Below are positions 46,741-55,464 of a stretch of DNA of 64,000 bases, piece after piece (position 1 is the stretch's first letter; the number at the start of each line of letters is the position of its first letter). The notes beneath the pieces were generated by a model. It was not told the origin of the DNA. It made no database searches and was given only the letters and a program-made list of their open reading frames with translations. The translations under genes and the position numbers were made by a program. The stretch spans positions 372,001-436,000 of the forward strand of contig NZ_PDIY01000001.1 in NCBI RefSeq assembly GCF_002563655.1. Reading direction: 5' to 3'. Source of the stretch: Bacillus sp. es.034 (GTDB lineage: Bacteria; Bacillota; Bacilli; Bacillales; Bacillaceae_B).

Positions 46741-48258
46741 TTATACGCCAAATGGATTTAACGGACGGTTTCCGAAGTACGAAATGATACTCTTCGTTTC
46801 TGTGTACAGATCAAGCGTCTCCACGCATAGCTCACGACCAAAGCCGGACTGCTTGTAGCCTCCGAACGGAGTACCAGGGAATGCAGAGAACGGACAGTTC
46901 ACCATGACAATTCCTGCCTGGATCGCTTTGGATACTCTTGTTGCACGCCCATGGTTTTGTGTCCATACGGCAGAACCCAATCCATATTCGCTGTCGTTTG
47001 CCAGTTTGATCGCTTCTTTTTCATCCTTGAACTTCATCACGACTACCACAGGTCCGAAGATCTCTTCTTTTACAACCTTCATATCGTGATTTACATCAGT
47101 GATGATCGTCGGCTCATACCAGTAGCCGTTTTCGAAGCCTTCCACCTTGGCTGTGCTGCCCCCGGCGAGGATCGTTGCTCCTTCTTCTTTGGCAGATTGG
47201 ACATATCCATCGATCGTATCCAGTTGCCCCTGGTTGATGATCGCCCCGATATGCGTTCCTTTGTCATGAGGATCAGCAAGTTTCAGCTTCTTCGTCTTCT
47301 CAACGAACTTATCCATGAACTCATCGTAAATATCTTCGTGCACATATAATCTGGAACGGGCTTCACAGGATTGCCCTGTATTATAGAAGATTCCGAACAG
47401 GGAACCATCCACAGCAGCATCCACATCGGCGTCATCAAAGACGATATTCGGGGATTTCCCGCCTAATTCAAGAGTGACCCTCTTTAATGTTTGGGATGCT
47501 TTTTCCATGATGTTCTTTCCGATTGGAGTGGAACCGGTGAAGGCGACTTTATCAACCTTTTCATGCTCCACTAAGTAATTACCGACAGAAGAACCTGCTC
47601 CCGGAATGATGTTGACGACCCCTTCGGGTACTCCCGCTTCAATACAGATTTCACCTAGTACAATGGCAGTCAGAGGAGTAAGAGTTGCTGGTTTCACGAC
47701 GACCGAGCAGCCTGCGGCAATGGCAGGTGCGATTTTCCATGCAGCCATCATAAGTGGATAATTCCAAGGGATGATCTGGGCACAGACACCGACCGGTTCT
47801 TTCTCTGCGACGTTTGTGAATTGACCTGGTACGTTATTGACCGTTCCACGGTGACCCACGATCGCGCCTGCATAAAATTCAAAGTCTTCGATTGCCTGCA
47901 TCACTTGACCTTGTGCCGCGGATAACGACTTCCCGCTGTCCATGATTTCAAGGGATACAAGTTCATTGAAACGGGATCTCATAATGCCTGCAATTTTATT
48001 GAGGACACGGGAACGTTTATTGATCGGGAACTTCTTCCATTTACCGAAATCGAATGCATTCCTTGCTGCCTCTACCGCTTTTTCCGCATCTTCTGTTGAT
48101 GCCAGTGAAACGGTGGCGATTGCCTCACCTGTTGCCGGGTTGTACGTCGTGAAGGTTTCCCCAGACGTGCTTTCCATACGCTGACCGTTGATCACCAATG
48201 AATAATGCTCTCTTTTCATTTCAAGGACTTCAAAGCTTTGCTCTTTTACTGTAGACAT
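46741..48258 (-). CDS. Aldehyde dehydrogenase of the paa operon
   Basis: The 505 aa NAD(P)-dependent dehydrogenase has PWNYPLMMAAWKIAPAIAAGC, VAFTGSTPIGKNI, the catalytic Glu in VTLELGGKSPN and Cys in YNTGQSCEARSRLY, and EEIFGPVVVVMKF. It may oxidise the ring-opened semialdehyde of the phenylacetyl-CoA path (the dehydrogenase role of PaaZ) or phenylacetaldehyde. It lacks the MaoC-type hydratase domain of two-domain PaaZ. It lies 24 bp downstream of paaG. Confidence 0.85.
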   Translation of the reverse strand: MSTVKEQSFEVLEMKREHYSLVINGQRMESTSGETFTTYNPATGEAIATVSLASTEDAEKAVEAARNAFDFGKWKKFPINKRSRVLNKIAGIMRSRFNELVSLEIMDSGKSLSAAQGQVMQAIEDFEFYAGAIVGHRGTVNNVPGQFTNVAEKEPVGVCAQIIPWNYPLMMAAWKIAPAIAAGCSVVVKPATLTPLTAIVLGEICIEAGVPEGVVNIIPGAGSSVGNYLVEHEKVDKVAFTGSTPIGKNIMEKASQTLKRVTLELGGKSPNIVFDDADVDAAVDGSLFGIFYNTGQSCEARSRLYVHEDIYDEFMDKFVEKTKKLKLADPHDKGTHIGAIINQGQLDTIDGYVQSAKEEGATILAGGSTAKVEGFENGYWYEPTIITDVNHDMKVVKEEIFGPVVVVMKFKDEKEAIKLANDSEYGLGSAVWTQNHGRATRVSKAIQAGIVMVNCPFSAFPGTPFGGYKQSGFGRELCVETLDLYTETKSIISYFGNRPLNPFGV

Positions 48259-48282
48259 AACTCCATCTCCTTTTTGATTGAA

Positions 48283-49056
48283 TTATTTTCCGAGAAAGGC
48301 TGGTTTTCTTTTCTCCATGAAGGCTGTCACACCTTCGCGATGATCCTGTGTCATGCCTGCGATTCGCTGGGCACATGCTTCTTTTTCCAAGTATTCGTTG
48401 AAGGACAGATCCGCACTTCCTTTTAATAAGCGCTTCATCAAGCCGATTGCCTTTGTCGGAATGGAGGCGATCCTTTCTGCGAACGCAGCCGTCTCTCCCT
48501 GCCAATCATCAACCGGTACGATTTTCGTGACGAGGCCAAGTTTTTCAGCATCAGTTGCTTTTAACTTCTCTCCGAATACGGCAAGCTCCAGTGCTTTCGC
48601 GTATCCCACAATCTTTGATAAGTAGTAGAGATTTCCTGAATCCGGAACGAGTCCGACATGCACGAATGCCTGTACGAAGCTCGCTTTATCTGACACGATC
48701 CTGAAATCACATGCAAGTGCCAGACTGAATCCCGCTCCTGCAGCCACTCCATTGACAGCGGCGATGACAGGTTTTTCACACTGTTCGATTTCCTTCACCA
48801 TCGGTCCGTAGTTATTCCGCAGCACTTCTCCGTGATCCATATCTTCATCCACTTCACTCAGATCCTGCCCCGAGCAAAAGGCCCTGCCTTCCCCTGTGAT
48901 GACGATGGCCCTGACGTCTTCATTTCGCGAGGAATCCTTCACAGCCTTTTGGATTTCCAGATTGAGTTGGCGGATAAAGGCATTCAATTTATCCGGTCGG
49001 TTCAGGGTGATCCAGGCTACGTTATTTTTCACTTCATAGGTAATCGTTTCAAACAT
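48283..49056 (-). CDS. paaG: 2-(1,2-epoxy-1,2-dihydrophenyl)acetyl-CoA isomerase
   Basis: The 257 aa crotonase-fold enzyme has GEGRAFCSGQDLSEV, an oxyanion-hole segment AAVNGVAAGAGFSLALACDFRI and HVGLVPDSGNLYYLSKIVG. The Asp in GLVPDSG in place of one of the hydratase Glu residues is typical of PaaG, which turns the epoxide into oxepin-CoA. It follows paaF and precedes the aldehyde dehydrogenase in the paa operon. GGAGG is close to the ATG. Confidence 0.86.
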   Translation of the reverse strand: MFETITYEVKNNVAWITLNRPDKLNAFIRQLNLEIQKAVKDSSRNEDVRAIVITGEGRAFCSGQDLSEVDEDMDHGEVLRNNYGPMVKEIEQCEKPVIAAVNGVAAGAGFSLALACDFRIVSDKASFVQAFVHVGLVPDSGNLYYLSKIVGYAKALELAVFGEKLKATDAEKLGLVTKIVPVDDWQGETAAFAERIASIPTKAIGLMKRLLKGSADLSFNEYLEKEACAQRIAGMTQDHREGVTAFMEKRKPAFLGK

Positions 49057-49068
49057 GCTGCAGCCTCC

Positions 49069-49848
49069 TTATTTTCCTTTGAAATCAGGTTTGCGTTTTT
49101 CCACGAAAGCCTTCATGCCTTCTTTCTGGTCTTCAGAGGCAAAAAGGAGATAGAAGTTCTTACGCTCATACTGCATTCCTTCATAAATCGAGGAATCCAC
49201 GGCTTTATGAACAGACTCCTTGATCAAGCGAAGGGAAAGCGGAGGCTTGGCAGCCAGTTTCCTCGCAAATTTCTCTGTTTCTTCCATTAATAGCTCTTTA
49301 GGGATCGTCCGGTTGATGACTCCCCATTGGAGGGCCTGGGCGGCTGTAAACATGTCTCCTGATAACAGCCATTCCATGGAACGGGATTTTCCGATCAGCT
49401 TCGTGAGCCTTTGTGTCCCCCCTGCTCCCGGCATGACCCCGAGATTCACTTCAGGAAAACCGAAGCTTGCATCCTCCGCCGCGAATAAAAGGTCACAGCA
49501 AAGGGCAAGCTCAAATCCCCCTCCTAACGCAAACCCCTGGACCGCTCCGATGATCGGCTTCTTGATCCAAGCCAGACGGTCCCAATCGGTGAATTGATTC
49601 AAGAGCTCCAGATCAATGGCCCCGTCCTCTGCCATTTCATCAATATCGGCTCCTGCAGCGAACGCTCTCCCCCTGCCGGATAACACCATCACTTTCACAT
49701 TGTCGTTCCGGTCAAATGCTTCGAAAGCATGGACCAGTTCCGATACCATGGGACGATTGATGGCGTTCAGGACTTTCGGTCTGTTCAGCTCGATGAAACC
49801 AAGTCCGTCCCTCTCGCTCACTACGATATATTCGTACTCTTTATTCAT
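49069..49848 (-). CDS. paaF: Enoyl-CoA hydratase, 2,3-dehydroadipyl-CoA type
   Basis: The 259 aa crotonase has GRGRAFAAGADIDEMAEDG, AVQGFALGGGFELALCCDLLFA with the first catalytic Glu, and FPEVNLGVMPGAGGTQRLTKLIG with the second. Both acid residues are present, so it is a true hydratase, fitting PaaF. It overlaps the preceding EthD-type gene by 8 bp and is followed by paaG after 12 bp. An 11-base copy of the repeated word lies near its 5' end (49803-49813). Confidence 0.87.
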   Translation of the reverse strand: MNKEYEYIVVSERDGLGFIELNRPKVLNAINRPMVSELVHAFEAFDRNDNVKVMVLSGRGRAFAAGADIDEMAEDGAIDLELLNQFTDWDRLAWIKKPIIGAVQGFALGGGFELALCCDLLFAAEDASFGFPEVNLGVMPGAGGTQRLTKLIGKSRSMEWLLSGDMFTAAQALQWGVINRTIPKELLMEETEKFARKLAAKPPLSLRLIKESVHKAVDSSIYEGMQYERKNFYLLFASEDQKEGMKAFVEKRKPDFKGK

Positions 49849-50149
49849 TCACTTCTTCGCCGATCATAAGGGTGACAAGATCTGCGGCGAAGCCCATAAG
49901 GTCCTTCCCGGAAGCTTTTCCTTCGTCGGATTTCATGGCTGCCTTCAGTGCTTCATGGCTTTCGTAATACATTTCACACATTAAGTAATATTTGCCTTCC
50001 CCACCCATCGGAGATCCGACAATGCGAGTGACATCCATCTTCTTCAAGCCGGGAATCTTCGCTGTGATCGGACCGTGGGTATTGAAATAGTGCTCATCGA
50101 ATTTCTCTTTGTTTTCAGGGTGCTTATATAACGCGATTAGTTTTACCAT
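49841..50149 (-). CDS. EthD domain protein of the paa operon
   Basis: The 102 aa ferredoxin-like-fold protein: VKLIALYKHPENKEKFDEHYFNTHGPITAKIPGLKKMDVTRIVGSPMGGEGKYYLMCEMYYE is the EthD pattern. EthD proteins are small dimeric alpha-beta barrels, in some systems needed beside a monooxygenase. It is placed between paaD and paaF, overlapping paaF by 8 bp, so it is very probably expressed with the epoxidase. Its function there is unknown; an auxiliary or catalytic role on the unstable oxepin intermediates is only a guess. Confidence 0.78.
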   Translation of the reverse strand: MVKLIALYKHPENKEKFDEHYFNTHGPITAKIPGLKKMDVTRIVGSPMGGEGKYYLMCEMYYESHEALKAAMKSDEGKASGKDLMGFAADLVTLMIGEEVNE

Positions 50150-50190
50150 AATGGAATCTCTCCTTTGATTTTCAGTAGTTTACTAGATTT

Positions 50191-50670
50191 TCACATCATC
50201 GTGGATATAGGTTTCATGGCTTCGAACGGGTTCCGGCACTGTTTGCAGTAGAGGATGCTTCTGCAGGCGGTGGGCCCGAACAGGTTCTCCATGGACGTAT
50301 AAGGGGAATCACAGTAAGGGCAGTGAATCTCCCAATCTTCTTCCCCCGTAAAATGTTCCGGAGGCGGTGCAATGCCGAATTCCTTCAGCCGCTCCCGTCC
50401 ATTCACCGTCAGTCGATCCGATGTCCATGGCGGAGAATAGACGAAATCCACTTGTATGGACCCTACGTCCAGTTGTTCCCTGCAAGCCTTCTCCACATTA
50501 CCTTTAATGATGTCCAGTGCAGGACAGCCTACAAAGGTGGGAAGAAGCTCGATCACGAGACTTCCTTCCTGATGATCGACGCGATTGACCATTCCGAGAT
50601 CCACAATGCTGATGGAATCGATTTCAGGATCTTTCACAGTTTGAAGAACATCTAAAACGGTATCAGTCAT
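50191..50670 (-). CDS. paaD: Phenylacetate-CoA epoxidase assembly protein PaaD
   Basis: The 159 aa MIP18/DUF59-type protein matures the diiron epoxidase. The N-terminal half has VLDVLQTVKDPEIDSISIVDLGMV and VGCPALDIIKGNVEKA; the C-terminal half has a four-cysteine zinc/iron ribbon (CPYCDSPYTSMENLFG ... CRSILYCKQCRNPFEAMKP), the standard PaaD layout. It lies 13 bp downstream of paaC. Confidence 0.93.
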   Translation of the reverse strand: MTDTVLDVLQTVKDPEIDSISIVDLGMVNRVDHQEGSLVIELLPTFVGCPALDIIKGNVEKACREQLDVGSIQVDFVYSPPWTSDRLTVNGRERLKEFGIAPPPEHFTGEEDWEIHCPYCDSPYTSMENLFGPTACRSILYCKQCRNPFEAMKPISTMM

Positions 50671-50683
50671 TTTCCTTCATCCT

Positions 50684-51502
50684 TTACCAGCTTGCAGCCG
50701 GATTTGTTTGATAGACTTCGCTTAAGGTCGAAAGTGCCGCATCCAGTTCAGGGGTGTGTTCACCTAAGCGTCCATTCCCCTTTTTCATGCTTACACTCGG
50801 TGGAAAGGATAGCTGACAGGACCTGAAGACCGGCTCGAGTGCGAGCTCCCAACGTTTTGTTAAACTTTCTTCCCCTTCGATCAAAGCCATAAGGGACATT
50901 TCTTTCCCCTTTGGCCCCAGGGTCAGCACTCCCGCGAATTCTTCCAGTACTCTTTCCATTGCCTTATTCATACGATCCCTTGCTTCCCCGCCTGCATTCA
51001 TCAACTGAATGAACCAGGTTTTCCAGTGAAGCAGGTGATAGTACAATTCAGTGTTGATCTTGACGGCCATCTCGGCAAGTGGTTCATAGGAAGAATTCTT
51101 TAGCGCATCGATCCGCACTTTTTTCGCCACACTGTAAAAATAATGCCGCACCACAGCAAAGGCCCAATCATAGCGTGGTTCTTCCATGTAGTTTCCAGGA
51201 CCGTTCACTTCTTCAAGGAGAATGGCATTTTTTCGTTCTGTCGCTTTCCGACCATGGGCGAGATGGTCCTGATCCCCTTCTCCCAACTCTTCAAGCAGCT
51301 GATAAAACATGGTCGCATGCCCCATTGTGTCCTGGTTGATGGACGAAAACGCGACATCTTCCTCGATATGGGGAGCGAGCCCCAGCCATTCAGATCCCCT
51401 GTAAGCAAGGATGAAGTCGTCATCGGCCAGCTGATAGAGGAGGCTCAAGAGGGCTTCCTTATAATCTCTATTCGGAATGTCCTGTGGACTTTTCACGTTC
51501 AT
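50684..51502 (-). CDS. paaC: Phenylacetyl-CoA 1,2-epoxidase structural subunit PaaC
   Basis: A ferritin-like subunit (about 272 aa) that pairs with PaaA in the ring-epoxidising oxygenase; it has the fold but not the full diiron ligand set. Seen: LLYQLADDDFILAYRGSEWLGLAPHIEEDVAFSSINQDTMGHA and YDWAFAVVRHYFYSVAKKVR. The start is placed at ATG 51502, which overlaps the paaB stop (ATGA); the frame is open to 51526 inside paaB. Confidence 0.93.
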   Translation of the reverse strand: MNVKSPQDIPNRDYKEALLSLLYQLADDDFILAYRGSEWLGLAPHIEEDVAFSSINQDTMGHATMFYQLLEELGEGDQDHLAHGRKATERKNAILLEEVNGPGNYMEEPRYDWAFAVVRHYFYSVAKKVRIDALKNSSYEPLAEMAVKINTELYYHLLHWKTWFIQLMNAGGEARDRMNKAMERVLEEFAGVLTLGPKGKEMSLMALIEGEESLTKRWELALEPVFRSCQLSFPPSVSMKKGNGRLGEHTPELDAALSTLSEVYQTNPAASW

Positions 51503-51855
51503 TTCTTCTTCACCAACTCTCCCCATGACATGATTTCTTTCTCATCCAGCATTTCCTGTTCGTACTGTCTCCACTTCTTTTTCAAATAGCCGTATCCCTT
51601 GGCGTTACGGTAATCTTTATTATCAAGGCGGGAGACGCTCTCTCTTTCTTCGGGCGTCATCATCCGTATATCCGACCGTTTCACGACCCATATATCCGAA
51701 ACAGGCTCCCGTCTCATGAAATTCTCCTGAGCCATCACCATGGCAAGCTCATGGTTGGGTGCAAGCAGACTGAACTGATGCTGCATCTGTGCCCCGTCTG
51801 ACCGTTTACTGAAGACTTCAAATTCCTGATAAAAGTTCTGACCCTTGTCTGACAT
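51499..51855 (-). CDS. paaB: Phenylacetyl-CoA epoxidase subunit PaaB
   Basis: The 118 aa accessory subunit bridges the PaaAC heterodimers. The PaaB pattern is clear: YQEFEVFSKRSDGAQMQHQFSLLAPNHELAMVMAQENFMRREPVSDIWVVKRSDI. It lies 16 bp after paaA and overlaps paaC by 4 bp. Confidence 0.94.
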   Translation of the reverse strand: MSDKGQNFYQEFEVFSKRSDGAQMQHQFSLLAPNHELAMVMAQENFMRREPVSDIWVVKRSDIRMMTPEERESVSRLDNKDYRNAKGYGYLKKKWRQYEQEMLDEKEIMSWGELVKKK

Positions 51856-51871
51856 CTCTTCTCATTCCTTT

Positions 51872-52840
51872 CTAGCTTACTTGGTCACCAGGGCTTAACG
51901 CTTCCCGGACCCACGCATTGTTATCGTAGGATAATTCCCTTAAACGGAGGCGGTCCTTCGATTTCGGCCCTTTGTTGCGGATGATTTCCTTAAAGCGGCT
52001 CCAGTCGGGCTGCTTATAGATCCATAAGTCCTGTTCTTCATCAAAGTACATGGTTTCATCCGGAAGCGTCAGACCCAATGACAGCATTCTAGGAACATAT
52101 TTTGTGAAAAAGTCCTGACGAAGCTGTTCATTGGTTTTCGTGCGAATGTTGTACTTGATGGTAATATCCTGCTTGGAAGAGCCCGTTGTCTTCGCGTCGC
52201 CGGGGCCAAAGAACATCAGAAGCGATTCCCACCAACGGTCCACCGCATCCTGGACCAACGCCTTCTGATCCGGTGTACCTTCTGCGAGGGCCATGATGAT
52301 TGCCTCACCATGCTGGGCATGGAATACCTCCTCGGCACAAATCCGTTTCAGGGCCCGCGCATATGGCCCATATGAAGCATGAAGCATATTCGTTTGTGTA
52401 ATGATCGCCGCCCCGTCCACGAGCCAGCCGATCAATCCCGCGTCTCCCCAGGTCGGTGCCTCCATATGAAAGACGTTATGAAACTTCAAATCCCCGGAAA
52501 ACAGATCCCTCATGATATGCTCTCTCGTTTTCCCATAAGGCTTCATCAAATCTTCCGCTACACGAAGCAGAAGCTGTCCGTGCCCCATCTCGTCCTGAAC
52601 CTTTGCCATGATCCCCAGTTTTCTTCTGAGGGTAGGTGCTTTCGGGACCCACTCCTTTTCAGGTAGTGCACCCATGATTTCACTGATGCCGTGCATGGAT
52701 ATCAGCTTGATCAGCGCATTCCGGTATTCATCCGGCATCCAGTCATCTGCTTCGATCTTTTCGTCATTTTCGATCTTTTTCATAAAATGAGCCATACGCT
52801 CATCTTCCGTCAATGGTTGATTTGTCAATACGTCACTCAT
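51872..52840 (-). CDS. paaA: Phenylacetyl-CoA epoxidase catalytic subunit PaaA
   Basis: The catalytic ferritin-like subunit (322 aa) makes the ring 1,2-epoxide of phenylacetyl-CoA with O2. Diiron ligands are expected in KVQDEMGHGQLLLRVAEDL (Glu/His) and RICAEEVFHAQHGEAIIMALAEG (Glu/Glu/His), both seen. AGGTCCTCC-type complement (GGAGGACC) gives a strong ribosome-binding site. It is the first epoxidase gene, 73 bp downstream of paaK; that gap contains ACGTTACAGTAAATTCGTG (52870-52888), a poorer relative of the PaaX-type motif. Confidence 0.95.
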   Translation of the reverse strand: MSDVLTNQPLTEDERMAHFMKKIENDEKIEADDWMPDEYRNALIKLISMHGISEIMGALPEKEWVPKAPTLRRKLGIMAKVQDEMGHGQLLLRVAEDLMKPYGKTREHIMRDLFSGDLKFHNVFHMEAPTWGDAGLIGWLVDGAAIITQTNMLHASYGPYARALKRICAEEVFHAQHGEAIIMALAEGTPDQKALVQDAVDRWWESLLMFFGPGDAKTTGSSKQDITIKYNIRTKTNEQLRQDFFTKYVPRMLSLGLTLPDETMYFDEEQDLWIYKQPDWSRFKEIIRNKGPKSKDRLRLRELSYDNNAWVREALSPGDQVS

Positions 52841-52913
52841 TGCAGGTCCTCCTTTATCACGTCATTACCACGTTACAGTAAATTCGTGTGATAACTATTT
52901 TTCTCAAAAAAAT

Positions 52914-54239
52914 TTATTGAAGCATGGCCTCTCCTCTGAGATCGACAATCCGGATCGCTTTTCCCTCTGAGCGGGGGATTTCCCTGGGAGCTTTCACTTT
53001 GACATCCATGGAAACGTAGCAACGATCTTTCATCAGCCCCTTCACTTTTCTTTCCAATTCATTCAGGCGGTCATGATGTAAGTCGTTCGATACCCCATTA
53101 AAACATTCATCCGTCACTTCAACCTGCAACTCCACTACATCCAGTGCCCCTTTTTTCTTTAAGTGAACCTGATAATGTGGTGCAAGCTCATTTATCTGAA
53201 GCAGAAAATGCTCCATTTCCGATGGAAACACGTTCACTCCCCTGATGATGAGCATGTCATCGACTCTTCCTTTCACCCTGGACATCTTCACCGTCGTCCG
53301 TCCACATGAACAGGTCCCATGCTGGATCGAAGCGATATCCCCGGTCCTGTACCGGATGATTGGAAAGGCTTCCTTCGTCAAGCTTGTAAACACAAGTTCC
53401 CCGACTTCCCCTTCCGGCAGGGTCTCTAACGTATCCGGGTTAATGACTTCCACGAGGAAATGATCCTCTGCAATATGAAGGCCGTCCCGCGCTTCATGAC
53501 ATTCCATGGCAACCCCGGGTCCGATGACTTCACTTAACCCGTAGATATCGCATGCTTTAATATCCATCTTCCGCTCCAGCGTCTTCCTCATTGAATCCGA
53601 CCAAGGCTCGGCCCCGAAGATTCCATATTTCACAGAAAGGGAAGCCGGATCTTTTCCTTGTGCCTCCATGGATTCAGCTAAATTGAGAACGTACGAAGGC
53701 GTACCGCATATGATGGACGGCTTGAAGTCTTCCAATAAGGTGATTTGCCTGGACATGTTCCCTCCTGACACCGGAACCGTGATCATCCCGAGCTTCTCAC
53801 TGCCATAATGAAGACCAAGGCCCCCGGTGAATAAACCATATCCATATGCGTTATGCAGGACATCTCCCGGTTTCCCGCCTGCCATGCTGATTGCCCGTGC
53901 CACGATTCCGCCCCACATCTCAATATCATTCTGGGTATAGCCTACGACTGTGGGCTTCCCGCTCGTACCGCTTGAAGCATGGACCCTTACCATCTCCTCG
54001 CGCTCTACGGCAAACAGGCCGAATGGATAATGATCACGAAGGTCTTTCTTGATTGTAAGCGGTAACATTTTTAAGTCTGACAAAGACTTTATATCTTCCG
54101 GCTTGATGCCCCTTCTCTCAAACTGCTCCCGGTAAAAGGGAACTTTCTCATAAACGACTGAAGCAACATGTTGCAGTCTCTCTAGCTGAAGGCGCTCCAT
54201 TTGCGATCGACCGGCGGTTTCAATCTCATGCAAAATCAA
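52914..54239 (-). CDS. paaK: Phenylacetate-CoA ligase
   Basis: The AMP-forming ligase activates phenylacetate to phenylacetyl-CoA. The 441 aa length is typical for PaaK. Seen: VRVHASSGTSGKPTVVGYTQNDI (P-loop-like), YGIFGAEPWSDSMRK, DIYGLSEVIGPGVAMEC, FTSLTKEAFPIIRYRTGDIAS and RVKGRVDDMLIIRGVNVFPSE. The start is TTG 54239, 8 nt after GGGAGG. It is the first gene of the operon paaK-A-B-C-D-ethD-F-G-aldh-H-J-orf73, with an operator-like motif 42 bp upstream. Confidence 0.95.
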   Translation of the reverse strand: MILHEIETAGRSQMERLQLERLQHVASVVYEKVPFYREQFERRGIKPEDIKSLSDLKMLPLTIKKDLRDHYPFGLFAVEREEMVRVHASSGTSGKPTVVGYTQNDIEMWGGIVARAISMAGGKPGDVLHNAYGYGLFTGGLGLHYGSEKLGMITVPVSGGNMSRQITLLEDFKPSIICGTPSYVLNLAESMEAQGKDPASLSVKYGIFGAEPWSDSMRKTLERKMDIKACDIYGLSEVIGPGVAMECHEARDGLHIAEDHFLVEVINPDTLETLPEGEVGELVFTSLTKEAFPIIRYRTGDIASIQHGTCSCGRTTVKMSRVKGRVDDMLIIRGVNVFPSEMEHFLLQINELAPHYQVHLKKKGALDVVELQVEVTDECFNGVSNDLHHDRLNELERKVKGLMKDRCYVSMDVKVKAPREIPRSEGKAIRIVDLRGEAMLQ

Positions 54240-54552
54240 TGTATCGGCCTCCCTGATATGATATAAAAATATATTTATATAACGTTATTAATTCGTTTAC
54301 TTAAATATGTGTTATATTCAACTACTCAAAAGATAACGTGTCTGCTGAAAATTGTCAATATATTTTCAGAAAATTTAATCAAAGTACATTTTATGTCATA
54401 GGGGACCCGCCGGTAGTAGTAATGGAGAAATTCAGAGTTGGAGTGCCACATCATGAACAACCACTATTCTCCTTCCCTTTTTCAAAAAAGAAGGACATCT
54501 CACACCAATACAGAAATCTTACATAGGACAAGTTCTAAAAGGAGGCCATAAA
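54240..54552. promoter_or_regulatory. Divergent promoter region with PaaX-type site (54281-54298)
   Basis: AACGTTATTAATTCGTTT lies 42 bp upstream of the paaK start; ATATTTATAT-type AT-rich sequence flanks it. On the other side TTGTCA (about 54353) with TTAATC 17 nt on may serve the plus-strand gene at 54553. A 62-codon frame across the region has no ribosome-binding site and is not called. Confidence 0.5.
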
Positions 54553-55461
54553 ATGACCACATTTGAAGGAACAAAGGAAATACAGGCATTAGAGTTGGAA
54601 ATCATTGAAAAGAAAAGGCAGCTTGCACAGCTACGCAAAGAACAAGCGCCGCAAAAGGTTGAAAACTACCTCTTTTTAACAACTGATCAACAAACCGTTA
54701 CACTGGAGGAACTTTTCAAAGATAAGGATGAACTTATCATCATCCATAATATGGGGAGGAATTGTCGCTATTGTTCCATGTGGGGGGATGGCTTTAATGG
54801 GGTGTATCATCATTTGTTAAGTCGTTGTGAATTTGTTCTATCCTCTCCAGACGACCCGGACGTTCAAGAAGACTTTGCAGCTTCAAAAGGGTGGTCCTTT
54901 CCACTTGTATCATCGAAAGAAAACACTTTTTCACAAGATCTCGGGTTTAAAAACGAGAAAACCTCCATGCCTGGAGTATCCACTTTCAAAAAAAGTGAAG
55001 AAGGTATGATTTATCATTGCAGCTCTGCTTACTTCGGGCCCGGAGACGAATATTGCGTCATTTATTCTTTACTGGATTTATTACATGCTCCATCAGAAGA
55101 TTATGTCCCTCAGCTGAAGCATAACCTTCGTTCATCCTTTCAGCTCACTCATAATGTTGCAGTTGGAGTGAAGCATTACAGTGAAGCGATTCAATTTTAC
55201 ACGAATATCATTGGAATGAAGGTTGAAGAGCAAGGACAAAAGGAAACAAAGTTCTCGATGAATGGGCGGAATTTCTTCATTGAAGATAGTGATCATAACA
55301 CCGTGCATTTCGAGTTCGCTGTGGATGATTTTGATAGAAGTAAGCAAAAGCTCCTGGACAGCGGCTGCAGGATAGATCATGTCTATCATTCGAAAAGTGA
55401 AATGATATCGGATCCATTTGGATTGTCGTTTCATTTGTATGAGGTCCGAAAAAACAATTAA
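54553..55461 (+). CDS. DUF899 thioredoxin-like domain fused to a VOC/glyoxalase domain
   Basis: The 302 aa product has a short N-terminal coiled-coil (about 8-32, LELEIIEKKRQLAQLRKEQ), a DUF899 thioredoxin-like domain (about 35-185) with LIIIHNMGRNCRYCSMWGDGFNG (C71, C74), and a C-terminal vicinal-oxygen-chelate domain (about 192-298: HNVAVGVKHYSEAIQFYTNIIGMKVEE, DHNTVHFEFAVDD, SDPFGLSFHLYEV). VOC domains bind a metal and often bind or detoxify small molecules; DUF899 is uncharacterised. AAAGGAGG precedes the ATG. It is monocistronic and divergent from paaK. Confidence 0.78.
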   Translation: MTTFEGTKEIQALELEIIEKKRQLAQLRKEQAPQKVENYLFLTTDQQTVTLEELFKDKDELIIIHNMGRNCRYCSMWGDGFNGVYHHLLSRCEFVLSSPDDPDVQEDFAASKGWSFPLVSSKENTFSQDLGFKNEKTSMPGVSTFKKSEEGMIYHCSSAYFGPGDEYCVIYSLLDLLHAPSEDYVPQLKHNLRSSFQLTHNVAVGVKHYSEAIQFYTNIIGMKVEEQGQKETKFSMNGRNFFIEDSDHNTVHFEFAVDDFDRSKQKLLDSGCRIDHVYHSKSEMISDPFGLSFHLYEVRKNN

Positions 55462-55464
55462 ATA

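Noticed and set aside
54338..54526. 62-codon ORF upstream of the DUF899-VOC gene
   Set aside because: GTG start without a Shine-Dalgarno, inside a promoter region, and of irregular composition.
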